From Akkermansiaceae bacterium (GTDB lineage Bacteria > Verrucomicrobiota > Verrucomicrobiia > Verrucomicrobiales > Akkermansiaceae): a stretch of DNA of 53,231 nt. The stretch is taken from positions 1-53,231 of the forward strand of contig CAIXKE010000069.1 of the NCBI GenBank assembly GCA_903919975.1. Direction: 5' to 3'. A program made the translations under genes and the position numbers. Positions within the stretch are counted from its first letter, which is position 1. Every line of letters begins with the position of its first letter. The notes beneath the pieces were generated by a model, which ran no database searches, was not told where the DNA came from, and saw nothing but the letters and a program-made list of their open reading frames with translations. Of the stretch, positions 7,908 to 17,097 are shown in pieces.

Positions 7908-9140
7908 CTAACAGATGAAGTCTCCGCCAGTGCCGAAGTGTTCGATCATGTAGTCCATGTCCTTATCGCCGCGGCCGCTCAGATTGACGAGGACCGTGCG
8001 TGCGGTATCCGGGTTTTCGCGGGCGAGACGCATTGCGTGGGCGACTGCGTGGGCGCTTTCGAGCGCTGGAATGATGCCCTCGTTGCGGCTAAGTATGTAG
8101 AAGGCGGCCACCGCCTCTTGGTCGGTTGCGGTGACGTAGCTCACCCTGCCGCTGTCCTTGAGGTGGCAATGTTCGGGGCCGACGCCCGGGTAGTCGAGTC
8201 CGCTGGCGATCGAGTGGACGGGTGCGGGTTCGTTATTTTCATCCTGCAGGAGATAACAGCGGAAGCCATGGATGATGCCTTCCCGGCCATAGGTCATGGT
8301 GGCTGAGTGCTCGCCCAAGGTGGTGCCTTTGCCGAGGGGTTCCACGCCGTGGAGTTCCACCGGATCGTTGAGAAAACCGGCGAACATGCCCATGGCATTG
8401 CTGCCGCCACCGACGCATGCGGTGACGACATCAGGAAGGTTTCCGGTCATTTCGATGAATTGCTCGCGGGCTTCGATGCCGACGACCTGTTGGAAATCGC
8501 GCACCATCATCGGGAATGGGTGCGGGCCGACCACCGAGCCGATGCAGTAGATTTGGTCCACGGGGTCCTGCATGTATGCCATGAGGGCGGAGTCCACGGC
8601 CTCCTTGAGGGTTTTGAGTCCGTGGGTGGCGGGGATGACGCGTGCGCCGAGGATATTCATGCGGGCGACGTTGGGGGCTTGCTTGGCGATGTCCACCTCG
8701 CCCATGTAGATGTCACATTCGAGGCCGAAATAGGCGGCGGCCGTTGCTAGGGCGACGCCGTGTTGGCCGGCACCGGTCTCTGCGATGAGTTTCTTTTTTC
8801 CCATGTAGTGGGCGAGTAGGCCTTCGCCCATGCAGTGATTGAGCTTGTGGGCGCCGGTATGGTTGAGGTCTTCGCGCTTCAGGTAGATTTGGGTGCGGCC
8901 GAGTTTTTTAGAAAGTCGGGCGGCGTGATAGGTGGGGGTCGGGCGGCCTTGGAAATGTTTTCGGATGCGGCGGAGTTCCTCGATGAAATCATGCGAGCGT
9001 GAGAGGATTTCATAGGCTTTTCGGACCTCGGCGAGTGGAGACTCGAGTTCTGGCGGGACGAATACTCCGCCGTAGTTTCCAAAGAATCCCGAGGAATCCG
9101 GGGTTTGGCGCAGCGATTGGGGCGTGGTGCTCGTGGTCAT
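7908..9140 (-). CDS. trpB: tryptophan synthase beta chain
   Basis: PLP enzyme joining indole and serine to give tryptophan. From the ATG at 9138-9140 it has 410 residues. Conserved features in order: [17 protein letters not shown], the substrate and cofactor segment [18 protein letters not shown] with the PLP lysine near residue 99, [27 protein letters not shown] (phosphate binding), and the end [15 protein letters not shown]. The open frame to 9230 adds residues without family match. No trpA or other trp gene is adjacent, so the pathway is dispersed or trpA lies elsewhere. It converges with priA across 68 bases with no clear terminator. Confidence 0.95.
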   Translation of the reverse strand: MTTSTTPQSLRQTPDSSGFFGNYGGVFVPPELESPLAEVRKAYEILSRSHDFIEELRRIRKHFQGRPTPTYHAARLSKKLGRTQIYLKREDLNHTGAHKLNHCMGEGLLAHYMGKKKLIAETGAGQHGVALATAAAYFGLECDIYMGEVDIAKQAPNVARMNILGARVIPATHGLKTLKEAVDSALMAYMQDPVDQIYCIGSVVGPHPFPMMVRDFQQVVGIEAREQFIEMTGNLPDVVTACVGGGSNAMGMFAGFLNDPVELHGVEPLGKGTTLGEHSATMTYGREGIIHGFRCYLLQDENNEPAPVHSIASGLDYPGVGPEHCHLKDSGRVSYVTATDQEAVAAFYILSRNEGIIPALESAHAVAHAMRLARENPDTARTVLVNLSGRGDKDMDYMIEHFGTGGDFIC

Positions 9141-9363
9141 TTTTCGGGTTTTGGGGCTTCGGCGCGGGTATGGCAAGGCGCAGCGAACCGATGCGCAGTG
9201 ATTGCAAACAGGCGTATAGGAACGGAGCATCCGGCGGTTTGCGGATGGGAGGATGCCTGAATCCGGTTTTTGAGTTTCAGCCCATCCTTAGGGTGAATTC
9301 ATCAGAAAGATGTCCGAAGTTTGAAGTTTGCACTCCTACGCTGCGTATTATTAGGCTCTGCGT

Positions 9364-11703
9364 ATGCCCGATCATCCGGAAACCATCGCGACCTGCGGTT
9401 CATGTGGAAATCCCATGGATGTTTCGGCATTGGCGCCGTTTTCCAATGTTGAGTGCCCGCATTGTGCTGCGCACACCCGGGTAAAGTTACAATTTGGCCC
9501 CTACACTTTGGTCCGCCGCTATGCGGTAGGCGGCATGAGCATGGTGTTTTTAGCTCATGACGAGACCTTGGATCGGGAGGTGGCGCTTAAGATTTTGAGT
9601 GAAGAATATTCCGCCGACGAGCGCCGGATTGTGGCCTTCGAGGAGGAGGCACGGATTACCGCGTCATTTAGCAACCCGAATGTGGTGCGGGTGCTTAGGA
9701 CCGGACGTGCGTTCGGGCGGTTCTACATTGCGATGGAATTCGTTCCTGGCGGGCATTTCGAGCATCAGATCCGCGAACGGGGAAAGATTCCGGAGGCCGA
9801 ACTTTTGGCGCTCGCCATTGAGGTGTCCCAAGGTCTCAAGGCCGCCCACGCGGCGGGGTTGATTCACCGGGATGTGAAGCCTGGAAACATCCTGCTGGAT
9901 TCTGAAGGTCACGCGCGTTTGGTCGATTTCGGACTCGCACTTGTGACCCATGGGGGCAAGGCCCAGGCCACGGAATTGTGGGCCACTCCGTATTATGTGC
10001 CGCCGGAGTCGGTGGAAGGGCATCCAGAAGATTTTCGCTCGGATATCTATGCGCTCGGGGCGACACTTTATCACTCGCTTTGTGGTAAGCCGCCCTGTGG
10101 CGAGGAGTCCATGGCCACCGATCTTCTGCGGGCAGCGAAGAAAAAAATCATTCCATTAAGCGTGGTGGACCCGAGTATCTCGATGGAAACCTGTCGGATA
10201 GTCGAACGGGCGATGGCGTATGATCCGAGCGGCCGATTTAGTTCGTATGAAGAATTGCTCGCGAGTCTAACGGGTTCACTCAACAACCTGACATCCGGTC
10301 GTGCCCAGTTTACTGAGATTTCCGCAAAGCGCCGGGCGAAGAAAAAACATTGGGAGAGTCTAATGGCAGTTGGCGCGGTCGTAGCAATCCTCTCCGCCGC
10401 AGGGTTTTTGTGGTGGGTGAGTTCTCGGAAACCGAAGCCAAGTGTTGAGATTCACGCGCCGGTGGTGCCTGATTTAGTGCCGAATAAGGCTGCGAAAGTT
10501 TCCAACATCGCTCAAAACTATCGGGATGCCCGCTCATCGATGGAGAGGAAGGACTTTGAGCGCGCCGCAGTGCAATTCCGCGAGATTTTCAACAATTCCG
10601 CTGTGCAGGAGCCTACCCGGACATGGACGGGCCTTGAAGCGGTCTTGGCGCATTTTCTCAATGGACGTTCCGCCGATGCTGTGATCCAAGGGCGCGAGAT
10701 CTTGAATCACATGCGCTCCGGGCCGGGCAATGTGGTGGAAAACAGGGCTGGGTTGATCAGGGTTCTTGAGCAGTTGGATAATTTTCCACCACTTTCCATG
10801 CCGGACATGCCGCAAGGTGGGGCATCCCAAGTGGTCTCCGCCATGCTTGCCGGACTCAAGAACTGGGATCAAGGAATGACTGGCCCTGCCGCCATCTGTT
10901 TTCAAAAGGCCGTTGCCGTCAAGCTTCCGCCGCAGGATACATGGGCCTTGGTCTATCAAAAAGTTGCCGCGGATTATGTGGGCGATTACCAGTTGATTTC
11001 CGGTTCATTGTTCACGGAGATTCCTGCCGACAAGGCGGGTTGTGAGGCAGCGGTGGATCAACTGAATCGGGTGCTGATTATGTTGAAAACGCGGGGTCGC
11101 GCCAAATTCAATGTGCTGGCTTGGCAATCGGACCTCAAATTGCGCGCCAAGCTCTTGGATGTGCCCAAACCATTGCCTCCCTCACTGGCGCAAGTGCTTG
11201 CCCGAATTCAGATTTTTTCGGTCGATTACCAGTTTAAGGACGCCATGGTTTATCTCAAATCCCTGCCCACGAATCCAAGTGATACGGCATGTTCCGCATT
11301 GTTCGCCGTGGCGGAATTATCAGAGGATTTTCTTCTCTCGATCGAGCAGGATCTGACCAAGCAAGGCGTATCCGCTGAAATGAAACTCAAGAGCGGCGAA
11401 ATCATGGCTAAAATTTCCATCGATCCGCAGAAGGTGATCACAGTGACTTCTGCAGATGGTTGGCCGCGGATTTGTAAATGGCGCGATTTCACTCCGGATG
11501 CGCTGATCGCCTTGCACCGGGTTTTGATGAAAAATCAGAAGACTGAGTTGGCGTGGCAGATTCGTCGTCATGAGTGTGCCATCGCCTTTGACTGGCTCGC
11601 GGGAAACCGGGAGAGAGCGTTTACCGCTGCGGCGACACTTTCGCAAAGCAGCGAGACTTATAAAAAACGTTGGAGTCAAATTTCAGCTGGGCTGCCGAAA
11701 TGA
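9364..11703 (+). CDS. membrane Ser/Thr protein kinase with N-terminal zinc ribbon
   Basis: A 779-residue eukaryote-like (Hanks-type) kinase. Residues 11-34 hold a CxxC...CxxC zinc ribbon. The kinase domain follows directly (about 45-310): Gly-loop RRYAVGGMSMVFLAHD, catalytic lysine VALKIL near 76, HRDVKPGN near 168, DFGLAL near 188 and an APE-like PPESVEG. All key catalytic residues are present. A charged KRRAKKKHW segment precedes one membrane helix at about 333-352, putting the kinase in the cytoplasm. The ~420-residue C-terminal part, presumably periplasmic, has helical TPR-like pieces (AAVQFREIF, AAICFQKAVAV) but no named domain. Substrates are unknown. It stands alone, divergent from trpB, and ends at a strong hairpin. 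Confidence 0.88.
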   Translation: MPDHPETIATCGSCGNPMDVSALAPFSNVECPHCAAHTRVKLQFGPYTLVRRYAVGGMSMVFLAHDETLDREVALKILSEEYSADERRIVAFEEEARITASFSNPNVVRVLRTGRAFGRFYIAMEFVPGGHFEHQIRERGKIPEAELLALAIEVSQGLKAAHAAGLIHRDVKPGNILLDSEGHARLVDFGLALVTHGGKAQATELWATPYYVPPESVEGHPEDFRSDIYALGATLYHSLCGKPPCGEESMATDLLRAAKKKIIPLSVVDPSISMETCRIVERAMAYDPSGRFSSYEELLASLTGSLNNLTSGRAQFTEISAKRRAKKKHWESLMAVGAVVAILSAAGFLWWVSSRKPKPSVEIHAPVVPDLVPNKAAKVSNIAQNYRDARSSMERKDFERAAVQFREIFNNSAVQEPTRTWTGLEAVLAHFLNGRSADAVIQGREILNHMRSGPGNVVENRAGLIRVLEQLDNFPPLSMPDMPQGGASQVVSAMLAGLKNWDQGMTGPAAICFQKAVAVKLPPQDTWALVYQKVAADYVGDYQLISGSLFTEIPADKAGCEAAVDQLNRVLIMLKTRGRAKFNVLAWQSDLKLRAKLLDVPKPLPPSLAQVLARIQIFSVDYQFKDAMVYLKSLPTNPSDTACSALFAVAELSEDFLLSIEQDLTKQGVSAEMKLKSGEIMAKISIDPQKVITVTSADGWPRICKWRDFTPDALIALHRVLMKNQKTELAWQIRRHECAIAFDWLAGNRERAFTAAATLSQSSETYKKRWSQISAGLPK

Positions 11704-11705
11704 GA

Positions 11706-11737
11706 AAAGCCCGGAACGGCGGACCATTCCGGGCTTT
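11706..11737. terminator. Rho-independent terminator, probably bidirectional
   Basis: AAAGCCCGGAA (11706-11716) pairs perfectly with TTCCGGGCTTT (11727-11737) around a 10-base loop, directly after the kinase stop. It lies between the convergent kinase and outer-membrane protein genes; the A-run on one side and T-run on the other suit both directions. Confidence 0.8.
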
Positions 11738-11767
11738 GAGACAACCCAATACTCCAATGAAAATGGA

Positions 11768-12715
11768 TTAGAATTTCCAGATGAGATCGACCGTGAACCG
11801 TTCCTCCATGAGACTTTCCTCGTCATTGGTCAGAGGGATTTCATAAGCGGCACCGACGTCGACAGAGTCGGTGATGCGCGAGCGGAAACCGATCGCGGCG
11901 GTGACGAAATCACGGTTTTCATCGGCATTCACGGCACCTAGGTTGAAGAGGTCGCCGCCTTCGAAGTTGATAGCGCCGGGAAGGGCACCACCGAGGTAAG
12001 CCGGATAGTTGCCGCGGCCATCGCCTGAGTCGAGCACGTGGAACCAATTCACTTCGACGAGCGGGGTGAACCACTTGCAGAATTCATAACTGGCGTGCGC
12101 GCTGATAAAGGAATTGGTGGATTGCTCGTCAGAGAAGGGGATTTGAAGTCCGGCGGAACCGGCGAACTGCCAGTCATTGATGAGTTTCAGGCCATTGAGA
12201 ATCAGGTTGACGCTGCCATCGCCCTCGCCTTGGAAGACATCGCTGTTTCCGGTGGGAATTTCGAAAGCCATGGTGCCGCTGAGCGCGGTGCGTGAGACCG
12301 GATCGAGGATGAAGGCGTATTTGAGGCCAGCGCCGAGATTGGCGAAACCGGATTGGTCATCGAGGGTATTGTCGAAATTCATATCCACGTAGCCGTCTTT
12401 GGTGGCAACGATGGAGAGGCGCTCGTTGAGAGCGATCTCGAATTGGAGTGCGTAGAGTTCGACATCGCCGCCCAAATCCACCGATCCTCCGCCGGCGAGG
12501 TTGATGCGGTTTGGCAGACCGTGATAGATAAAGATGGGGTGGACGTTGGTGCCTGGGAGGGCGAGATCGAAGAGGGTGGGGTTGCTGATCGGGCGACGGG
12601 CTTGGGCGAAGCCGTCAGAGGACGCGGTGGGTGCCGGAGTGTTGATATCAGTCGCGACGGACCCTGCGAGAGCGAAAGATCCGAGAAGGCCGAAGGCGGT
12701 GAGTGTTGGTTTCAT
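11768..12715 (-). CDS. putative outer-membrane beta-barrel protein
   Basis: A 315-residue protein with a Sec signal peptide (MKPTLTAFGLLGSFALAGSVA, cleaved near SVA). The rest alternates short polar turns with amphipathic strands (VELYALQFEIALNERLSIVATKDGYVDMNF, LKYAFILDPVSRTALSGTMAFEI, and similar) and ends in WKF. The terminal Phe is the usual BAM recognition signal, so a barrel of about 12 strands in the outer membrane is likely. No family was recognised. The start is the ATG at 12713-12715; upstream in-frame starts to 12799 would spoil the signal peptide. Single gene ending at the shared terminator. Cargo or role is unknown. Confidence 0.75.
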   Translation of the reverse strand: MKPTLTAFGLLGSFALAGSVATDINTPAPTASSDGFAQARRPISNPTLFDLALPGTNVHPIFIYHGLPNRINLAGGGSVDLGGDVELYALQFEIALNERLSIVATKDGYVDMNFDNTLDDQSGFANLGAGLKYAFILDPVSRTALSGTMAFEIPTGNSDVFQGEGDGSVNLILNGLKLINDWQFAGSAGLQIPFSDEQSTNSFISAHASYEFCKWFTPLVEVNWFHVLDSGDGRGNYPAYLGGALPGAINFEGGDLFNLGAVNADENRDFVTAAIGFRSRITDSVDVGAAYEIPLTNDEESLMEERFTVDLIWKF

Positions 12716-12862
12716 AATCATAATCAGATGATGGGTATGGTGGTTGGGTGATGGTTTGTGTGTGGATTGTCCAACAGCGGATAGGCAAGAGCTACGCACG
12801 AATTGTCGTGAAGCGCGCGAATTCTGCTTTCGGGATCCACGGGGCGATAGTCGCCGGGGAAT

Positions 12863-14104
12863 TTAAATTCCGAGGATTTTCCTGACGGCGAAGACTGCGG
12901 AAAACGCCAGAATCACTAGCGCCGCGCTCCCTGCGATTCGGTCGGTGAGTGTCGAATTCGGGCGGTTGGGGGAGGAGGATTTCGGGAAAACGATAGCCGC
13001 ATAGAGCATGCCGGCGATTAAACCGCCGATATGAGCGGCATTATCGATGAAGCGATAGCCGATGAGTCCGATGAGACCAGTGAGTAATACCCCGGCGATG
13101 AGTCGGCGGCGGGCTTTTTGCGGGATCAGGCAGCCGTGCAGGGATTCGAAGATCAGCAGAAATCCGAGCCAGCCCATGAGCCCGCCGGATGCTCCCACCG
13201 AGGGAGCGTCGATGAAGCGTGCGGATGTCTCGCCACCGATACAGGCGGAAAACAGGAACACGAGAGGGATGTGTGGCCAACGTGCGAAGATTTCGACGCG
13301 TTTGCCGAGATAAAGCAAGGCGGCTGCGTTCATGAGGAAATGGATCGGATTGCCGTGCATCAACGGAGCGGTGAGGAGGCGCCACCATTCGCCCTGCAGA
13401 TAGGATTGTTTCACGAGACCTGCGGCGGAGATCGAGTCGCCGGGTTTCAATTGGGCGAGTCCTACCAGTCCGATCAAGCCGAGCAGGAGGCGGGTGACCG
13501 GTGCTTTTTGGAAATCCAGCCATGTTTCAAAACGCAGCAGGGGGATGATGGTGGTTAGGTCACCGGCGCTCGATTTGGCGAGTTCCGCGAGACGCTTTCG
13601 CGCTTGATACCATGGGATGAAGGCGAAAATGAGAAACATCAGCAGCGCGATGCCGATGTATACCGAGCTGAGAACGGCGCGTAGGGCGAAGATGAATTGC
13701 TCTGGAGGTGAGGCGATGCCGGGGGCGATGATCCAGTATTGATGGAAGATGTAAGCGGCGAGTCCGGCGAGCAGGAGGCCGAACCAGCGGAGTTTGCCGA
13801 AGGAGTCGAGCAAGTCATCGTTGGCGCGTCGTTTGCGGGCGGCGAGGACGGCATCCGTGGAGCCGGGCATTTCCTCCGGGAGGATCATGTGTTCCCGGTC
13901 GGGAGTCCAGACGAGCGCGATGTCCGCGTTGTGGTCATCGCGGATGGCTGAAATGAGCGACTCAGGGGATTCGCTCGGGTGGGGTTTGCCTTTGATGTCG
14001 AGCCATCCGCAGCCTGGCGGAGACTTAGGGAATGCTTCATTCCGGGCCCAAATAGGAACGACGGAATTTGCGTTGACGGTTTTCGTCACCCTTTCAAAGG
14101 TCAA
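12863..14104 (-). CDS. rhomboid-family intramembrane serine protease
   Basis: A 413-residue membrane protein. The C-terminal half is a rhomboid core: MHGNPIHFLMNAAALLYLG (the HxxxN oxyanion segment), GASGGLMG with the catalytic Ser near residue 306, and NAAHIGGLIAGM with the catalytic His near 358. The Ser-His dyad is intact. Residues ~1-100 form a soluble cytoplasmic region, followed by two extra membrane helices (about 108-125 and 143-163) before the core. This makes it longer than a minimal rhomboid. It overlaps secG by 4 bases (ATGA, 14101-14104), implying translational coupling. Substrates cannot be predicted. Confidence 0.88.
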   Translation of the reverse strand: MTFERVTKTVNANSVVPIWARNEAFPKSPPGCGWLDIKGKPHPSESPESLISAIRDDHNADIALVWTPDREHMILPEEMPGSTDAVLAARKRRANDDLLDSFGKLRWFGLLLAGLAAYIFHQYWIIAPGIASPPEQFIFALRAVLSSVYIGIALLMFLIFAFIPWYQARKRLAELAKSSAGDLTTIIPLLRFETWLDFQKAPVTRLLLGLIGLVGLAQLKPGDSISAAGLVKQSYLQGEWWRLLTAPLMHGNPIHFLMNAAALLYLGKRVEIFARWPHIPLVFLFSACIGGETSARFIDAPSVGASGGLMGWLGFLLIFESLHGCLIPQKARRRLIAGVLLTGLIGLIGYRFIDNAAHIGGLIAGMLYAAIVFPKSSSPNRPNSTLTDRIAGSAALVILAFSAVFAVRKILGI

Positions 14105-14613
14105 GGTTGGTCGGTTTTTTCTTCCGGAGCCGCAGGGATTTTTTCGGGCTGAGGGGCGGCATCGGCAGGGGGGATGATAGCAGGAGTTGTTTCGGACTCA
14201 GTGGGTGTCGAAGGAGTGGCTGGGGGTGCATTTTCGACAGGAAGTTCTTCTTGGAGAGACTTCGGTTTGCTTTCTTCCTGAGGAGCGACCGCTGATTTTT
14301 CATCCACGGTGACGACGGGAGCCGCAGGTTTCAACATGCTGGTTTTCTTATTTTGATGGCCGATGAGGACGGCTAGGGCGAGTGCCAGAATGAAAAACAG
14401 CGAACCAAGGTAGACCGTGCCGCGTTGAAGGACGTTGGTGGTTCGCGCGCCGAAGACTTGGTCCGTCACTCCACCGCCGAATGCCGCGCCAAGGCCTTCT
14501 TGTTTTGGGCGTTGCATCAGGATGAGTAAGATCATCAGAAGGCAGACAATAACGAAGATTACCAACAAGAGGTTGATACTGATGGAGAGCCAAGGGATCG
14601 CTGCGAAAGTCAT
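14101..14613 (-). CDS. secG: preprotein translocase subunit SecG
   Basis: A 170-residue inner-membrane subunit of the SecYEG channel. Two membrane helices (about 10-32 and 64-84) flank the conserved cytoplasmic loop LMQRPKQEGLGAAFGGG and the following FGARTTNVLQRGT, the SecG hallmark. The tail from ~95 onward is a Pro/Glu/Ala-rich, probably disordered extension (PAAPVVTVDEKSAVAPQEES and on), longer than in E. coli. First gene of a secG-rhomboid pair. Confidence 0.92.
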   Translation of the reverse strand: MTFAAIPWLSISINLLLVIFVIVCLLMILLILMQRPKQEGLGAAFGGGVTDQVFGARTTNVLQRGTVYLGSLFFILALALAVLIGHQNKKTSMLKPAAPVVTVDEKSAVAPQEESKPKSLQEELPVENAPPATPSTPTESETTPAIIPPADAAPQPEKIPAAPEEKTDQP

Positions 14614-14701
14614 GGGCGCGGGACTATGCGTGCCGCTTTACAGCTTGTAAAGCGGGGAGTTGACGCAAATTTAGGGGGGGAGGTGGGTGCTTGGATATGA
14701 A

Positions 14702-14733
14702 AAGGCCGGAGTGAGCTAGCCCACTCCGGCCTT
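14702..14733 (-). terminator. Rho-independent terminator of hpf
   Basis: AAGGCCGGAGTG (14702-14713) pairs perfectly over 12 bp with CACTCCGGCCTT (14722-14733) around an 8-base loop. On the minus strand it lies 19 bases after the hpf stop and is followed by TTTTC. Confidence 0.85.
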
Positions 14734-14752
14734 GGATTTGGATGTTTATGAA

Positions 14753-15349
14753 TCAGGCGTTGCCTTCTTTGATATCGATAGCGGCGTATTCTCCATCTTT
14801 GCGGCGATAAACGATGGTCAGGCAGTGGCGGCGGGCGCTTTTATATAGCACGAAGGGCCGGTCTGAGAGTTCCAGCTGCATGATGGCGTCTTCCTTGTAC
14901 ATGGTGCGGACCGCATAGTTGTCCGGATGGACGATGTAAGGAATTGGATCCGTATCGGAGCCTTCCGGATGGTCGAGGACTTCTTCGCGGAAGAAGCGTT
15001 CTTCGAGGTGGCGAATCGACTCATTGCGGTGCGGGCGGTGTTTTTTGAGGAGACGCGTCTTGTGCTTACGCATGCGGCGGGCGATTTTTTCGATCGTCTC
15101 GTCGAGTGCGGCATACATGTCTTTGCCTTCGGTGTGGGCTTCGATGGTGATGTGGTTGGCACAAAACAGAATGATTTCGGCGATGTGCCGGTTTTTCTGC
15201 ACGTCGAGAATTGCTTTGGCCTCGATGATCCGCGGGTAATCGAGATGCAGGCTTTCGATTTTTTTATGGGCGTGATCGCGGAGGGCATCGGTCACTTGTT
15301 CGTGCCTCACCGTGACGGTGATTGGCAGGTTGACGTTGGCAGTTTGCAT
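14753..15349 (-). CDS. hpf: ribosome hibernation-promoting factor, long form
   Basis: A 198-residue stationary-phase factor that binds the 30S A/P sites and, in its long form, drives 100S ribosome dimer formation. The N-terminal S30AE domain (about 5-105) includes ITVTVRHEQVTDALRDHAHKK and the basic helix KIARRMRKHKTRLLKKHRPH. The C-terminal dimerisation domain (about 138-195) includes KPMT-like TMYKEDAIMQLELSDRPFVLYKSARRHCLTIVYRRKDGEYAAID, of which only parts are quoted in family motifs. The start is the ATG at 15347-15349. Own terminator downstream; probably transcribed alone. Confidence 0.93.
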   Translation of the reverse strand: MQTANVNLPITVTVRHEQVTDALRDHAHKKIESLHLDYPRIIEAKAILDVQKNRHIAEIILFCANHITIEAHTEGKDMYAALDETIEKIARRMRKHKTRLLKKHRPHRNESIRHLEERFFREEVLDHPEGSDTDPIPYIVHPDNYAVRTMYKEDAIMQLELSDRPFVLYKSARRHCLTIVYRRKDGEYAAIDIKEGNA

Positions 15350-15467
15350 GGTTTTTGTCGTTTTGTTTGTGAATGGATGGCCGTTTTACCGGCCTTATCC
15401 GCTAAACAATCTGAACGATATTTCAGAGGAATGCCACGCACTTCTTTAAAAAAATTTACGCATGATT

Positions 15468-15484
15468 TGCCGGTGTGACCGGCA
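15468..15484 (-). terminator. hairpin after the AsmA-like gene, possible weak terminator
   Basis: TGCCGGT (15468-15474) pairs with ACCGGCA (15478-15484) around a 3-base loop, 50 bases past the minus-strand gene ending at 15535. A T-run follows only after about 12 further bases, so termination here is a guess. Confidence 0.35.
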
Positions 15485-15534
15485 GGTGGTGCGAGGGGGG
15501 GCTCCGACCGTGGTGAGGAGGGGACGGGAGGCCT

Positions 15535-17061
15535 TTATTTCGGCTTGGTGAGTTCCTCGAAGGTTGGGATGCTGCGGGTTGGAGCTGGCGTTGCTTCAAT
15601 GACGACGGAGTCGTAAAGCACCTTAAAGTTGTCGGTGGGCGCTTTGGCATTGCCGCCGATTTTGAGAGTGAGCCAGCGGAATCCTTCCTTCGAAGGGGTG
15701 AATACCGATTCCAGACGCTGGTTTTCGGATGTTTTGATCATCCCTTCGGCGATGCCGACTTCGAGTTCTCCTGATGATTCACCGTTGGGCATCACTGTGA
15801 TCGTGCCGCGCAAGGCCATTCTGTCCTTACTTTCGAGGTTAAGGTCACTGATTGTGACGCTGCCATCAATCCGGCGAAGAAGGCCGCGGATTTCGCTGTC
15901 GAAAACCGGGTTGGCGAACCACTTGTCATTCAGGGCTTGGGAGAGGACGGGAAGGAATTGGAATCCAGTGACATCGATGGTGGAGGCAAGGGCGTTACCG
16001 AAGGAGATGGATAGCGAAGAATCGGGAATTTGTCCTGGAGTAAGCGAAAGGAAGTTGGAGGAGTTTGAGGGAAGTGTATCGATTCTGCCTGAAACAAGGC
16101 GGCTGAGTTCGGTGCCGACGATGCCGGAGAGTAGGAAAGATTGGAGTTGGACGGCAAGCGTCGAGGTGGGATTCGTCGTGTATGGTGAGATGATACCGCT
16201 GAGTTGGAAGATGCCCAGGGAATCGGTTTCATGCCTGAGTCGCATGCTGACGATGTTGGCATCCAGGCTACTGAGTTCGATATGCGATCGGTCCATTCGG
16301 AGTTTCGGCCAGCCGGTGATGGAGACCTGTCCGCGGGTGAGGAGCAATTGGGGGCGCTGGGTCGGATTTTGCGGAATGAAGGTGGCTTCGGAATCACGTA
16401 GGCGAATGGACGCCGCGGTTGGATCTCCGAACATGATATGAAATTTCGGGATTATATAATGGCCGAAGCGAATTACGGAATTTTCCTCTGGTGAGGGGAT
16501 TTCTTTTGGGGGGCTCATTGATGGAGAAGCGCGCAAGGTGAGGGTCCCCTCGGCGGCGCTTACTTCTTTGCCAATCATGGATTTCCCAAGAAAGCTGATA
16601 GGGGAAATGTCAGCCTTGAGGCCCTTCAGGGAAAGGCTTTCGAGCGCGCTGTCGCCCGGCCAAGTGAGGGTGAGGGCCGAGGCGTTCGCGCTGGTAGGGT
16701 TCATTCGGAATTGTTGCAATTCGACGCTCGCGCCGCAGGTGGCCGCGATTTTATTGGAGAGTCTTTCTCTGAACAGTGTGCTGTTAGCAAAGACGATGGC
16801 AGAGCCGGCGCCGAATAGCGCCAAGAGCAAGAAAATCAGCAGTCCCGAAATTTGGAGTATGCGGAAATGGAGTTGGGATTTGCTCGGTTCTTTGATGGGT
16901 TGGTGGGAGCGGCGTTTTTTCCGGTGCACACGTATCGCCTGAGTGCCATCCGAGCGTGTTACCAATTCTCCATGATCGATGGACTCATCTGCCGGGCGTC
17001 TTTTGAGACGCTCCATGATTTCATCGATGGAATATTTTTCCGGATCGCTTGGGGCGGACAT
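15535..17061 (-). CDS. AsmA-like single-pass membrane protein, function unknown
   Basis: A 508-residue protein with a cytoplasmic N-terminus of ~70 residues (SIDEIMERLKRRPADES; basic RKKRRSH), one membrane helix at about 72-92, and a large periplasmic part rich in beta strands. That part has repeated phrases such as LKGLKADISPISFLGKSMIGKEVSAAEGTLTL and VTISDLNLESKDRMALRGTITV, which resemble AsmA/DUF748-type proteins, but no specific family is certain. It begins 36 bases after the secretin gene on the same strand, so the two are very likely one operon. It may help anchor or assemble the secretin or link it to the envelope; this is inference from position only. Confidence 0.65.
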   Translation of the reverse strand: MSAPSDPEKYSIDEIMERLKRRPADESIDHGELVTRSDGTQAIRVHRKKRRSHQPIKEPSKSQLHFRILQISGLLIFLLLALFGAGSAIVFANSTLFRERLSNKIAATCGASVELQQFRMNPTSANASALTLTWPGDSALESLSLKGLKADISPISFLGKSMIGKEVSAAEGTLTLRASPSMSPPKEIPSPEENSVIRFGHYIIPKFHIMFGDPTAASIRLRDSEATFIPQNPTQRPQLLLTRGQVSITGWPKLRMDRSHIELSSLDANIVSMRLRHETDSLGIFQLSGIISPYTTNPTSTLAVQLQSFLLSGIVGTELSRLVSGRIDTLPSNSSNFLSLTPGQIPDSSLSISFGNALASTIDVTGFQFLPVLSQALNDKWFANPVFDSEIRGLLRRIDGSVTISDLNLESKDRMALRGTITVMPNGESSGELEVGIAEGMIKTSENQRLESVFTPSKEGFRWLTLKIGGNAKAPTDNFKVLYDSVVIEATPAPTRSIPTFEELTKPK

Positions 17062-17097
17062 GTTGGGAATAATTGTCGGAGCGGGTGGAGAAAAGAA

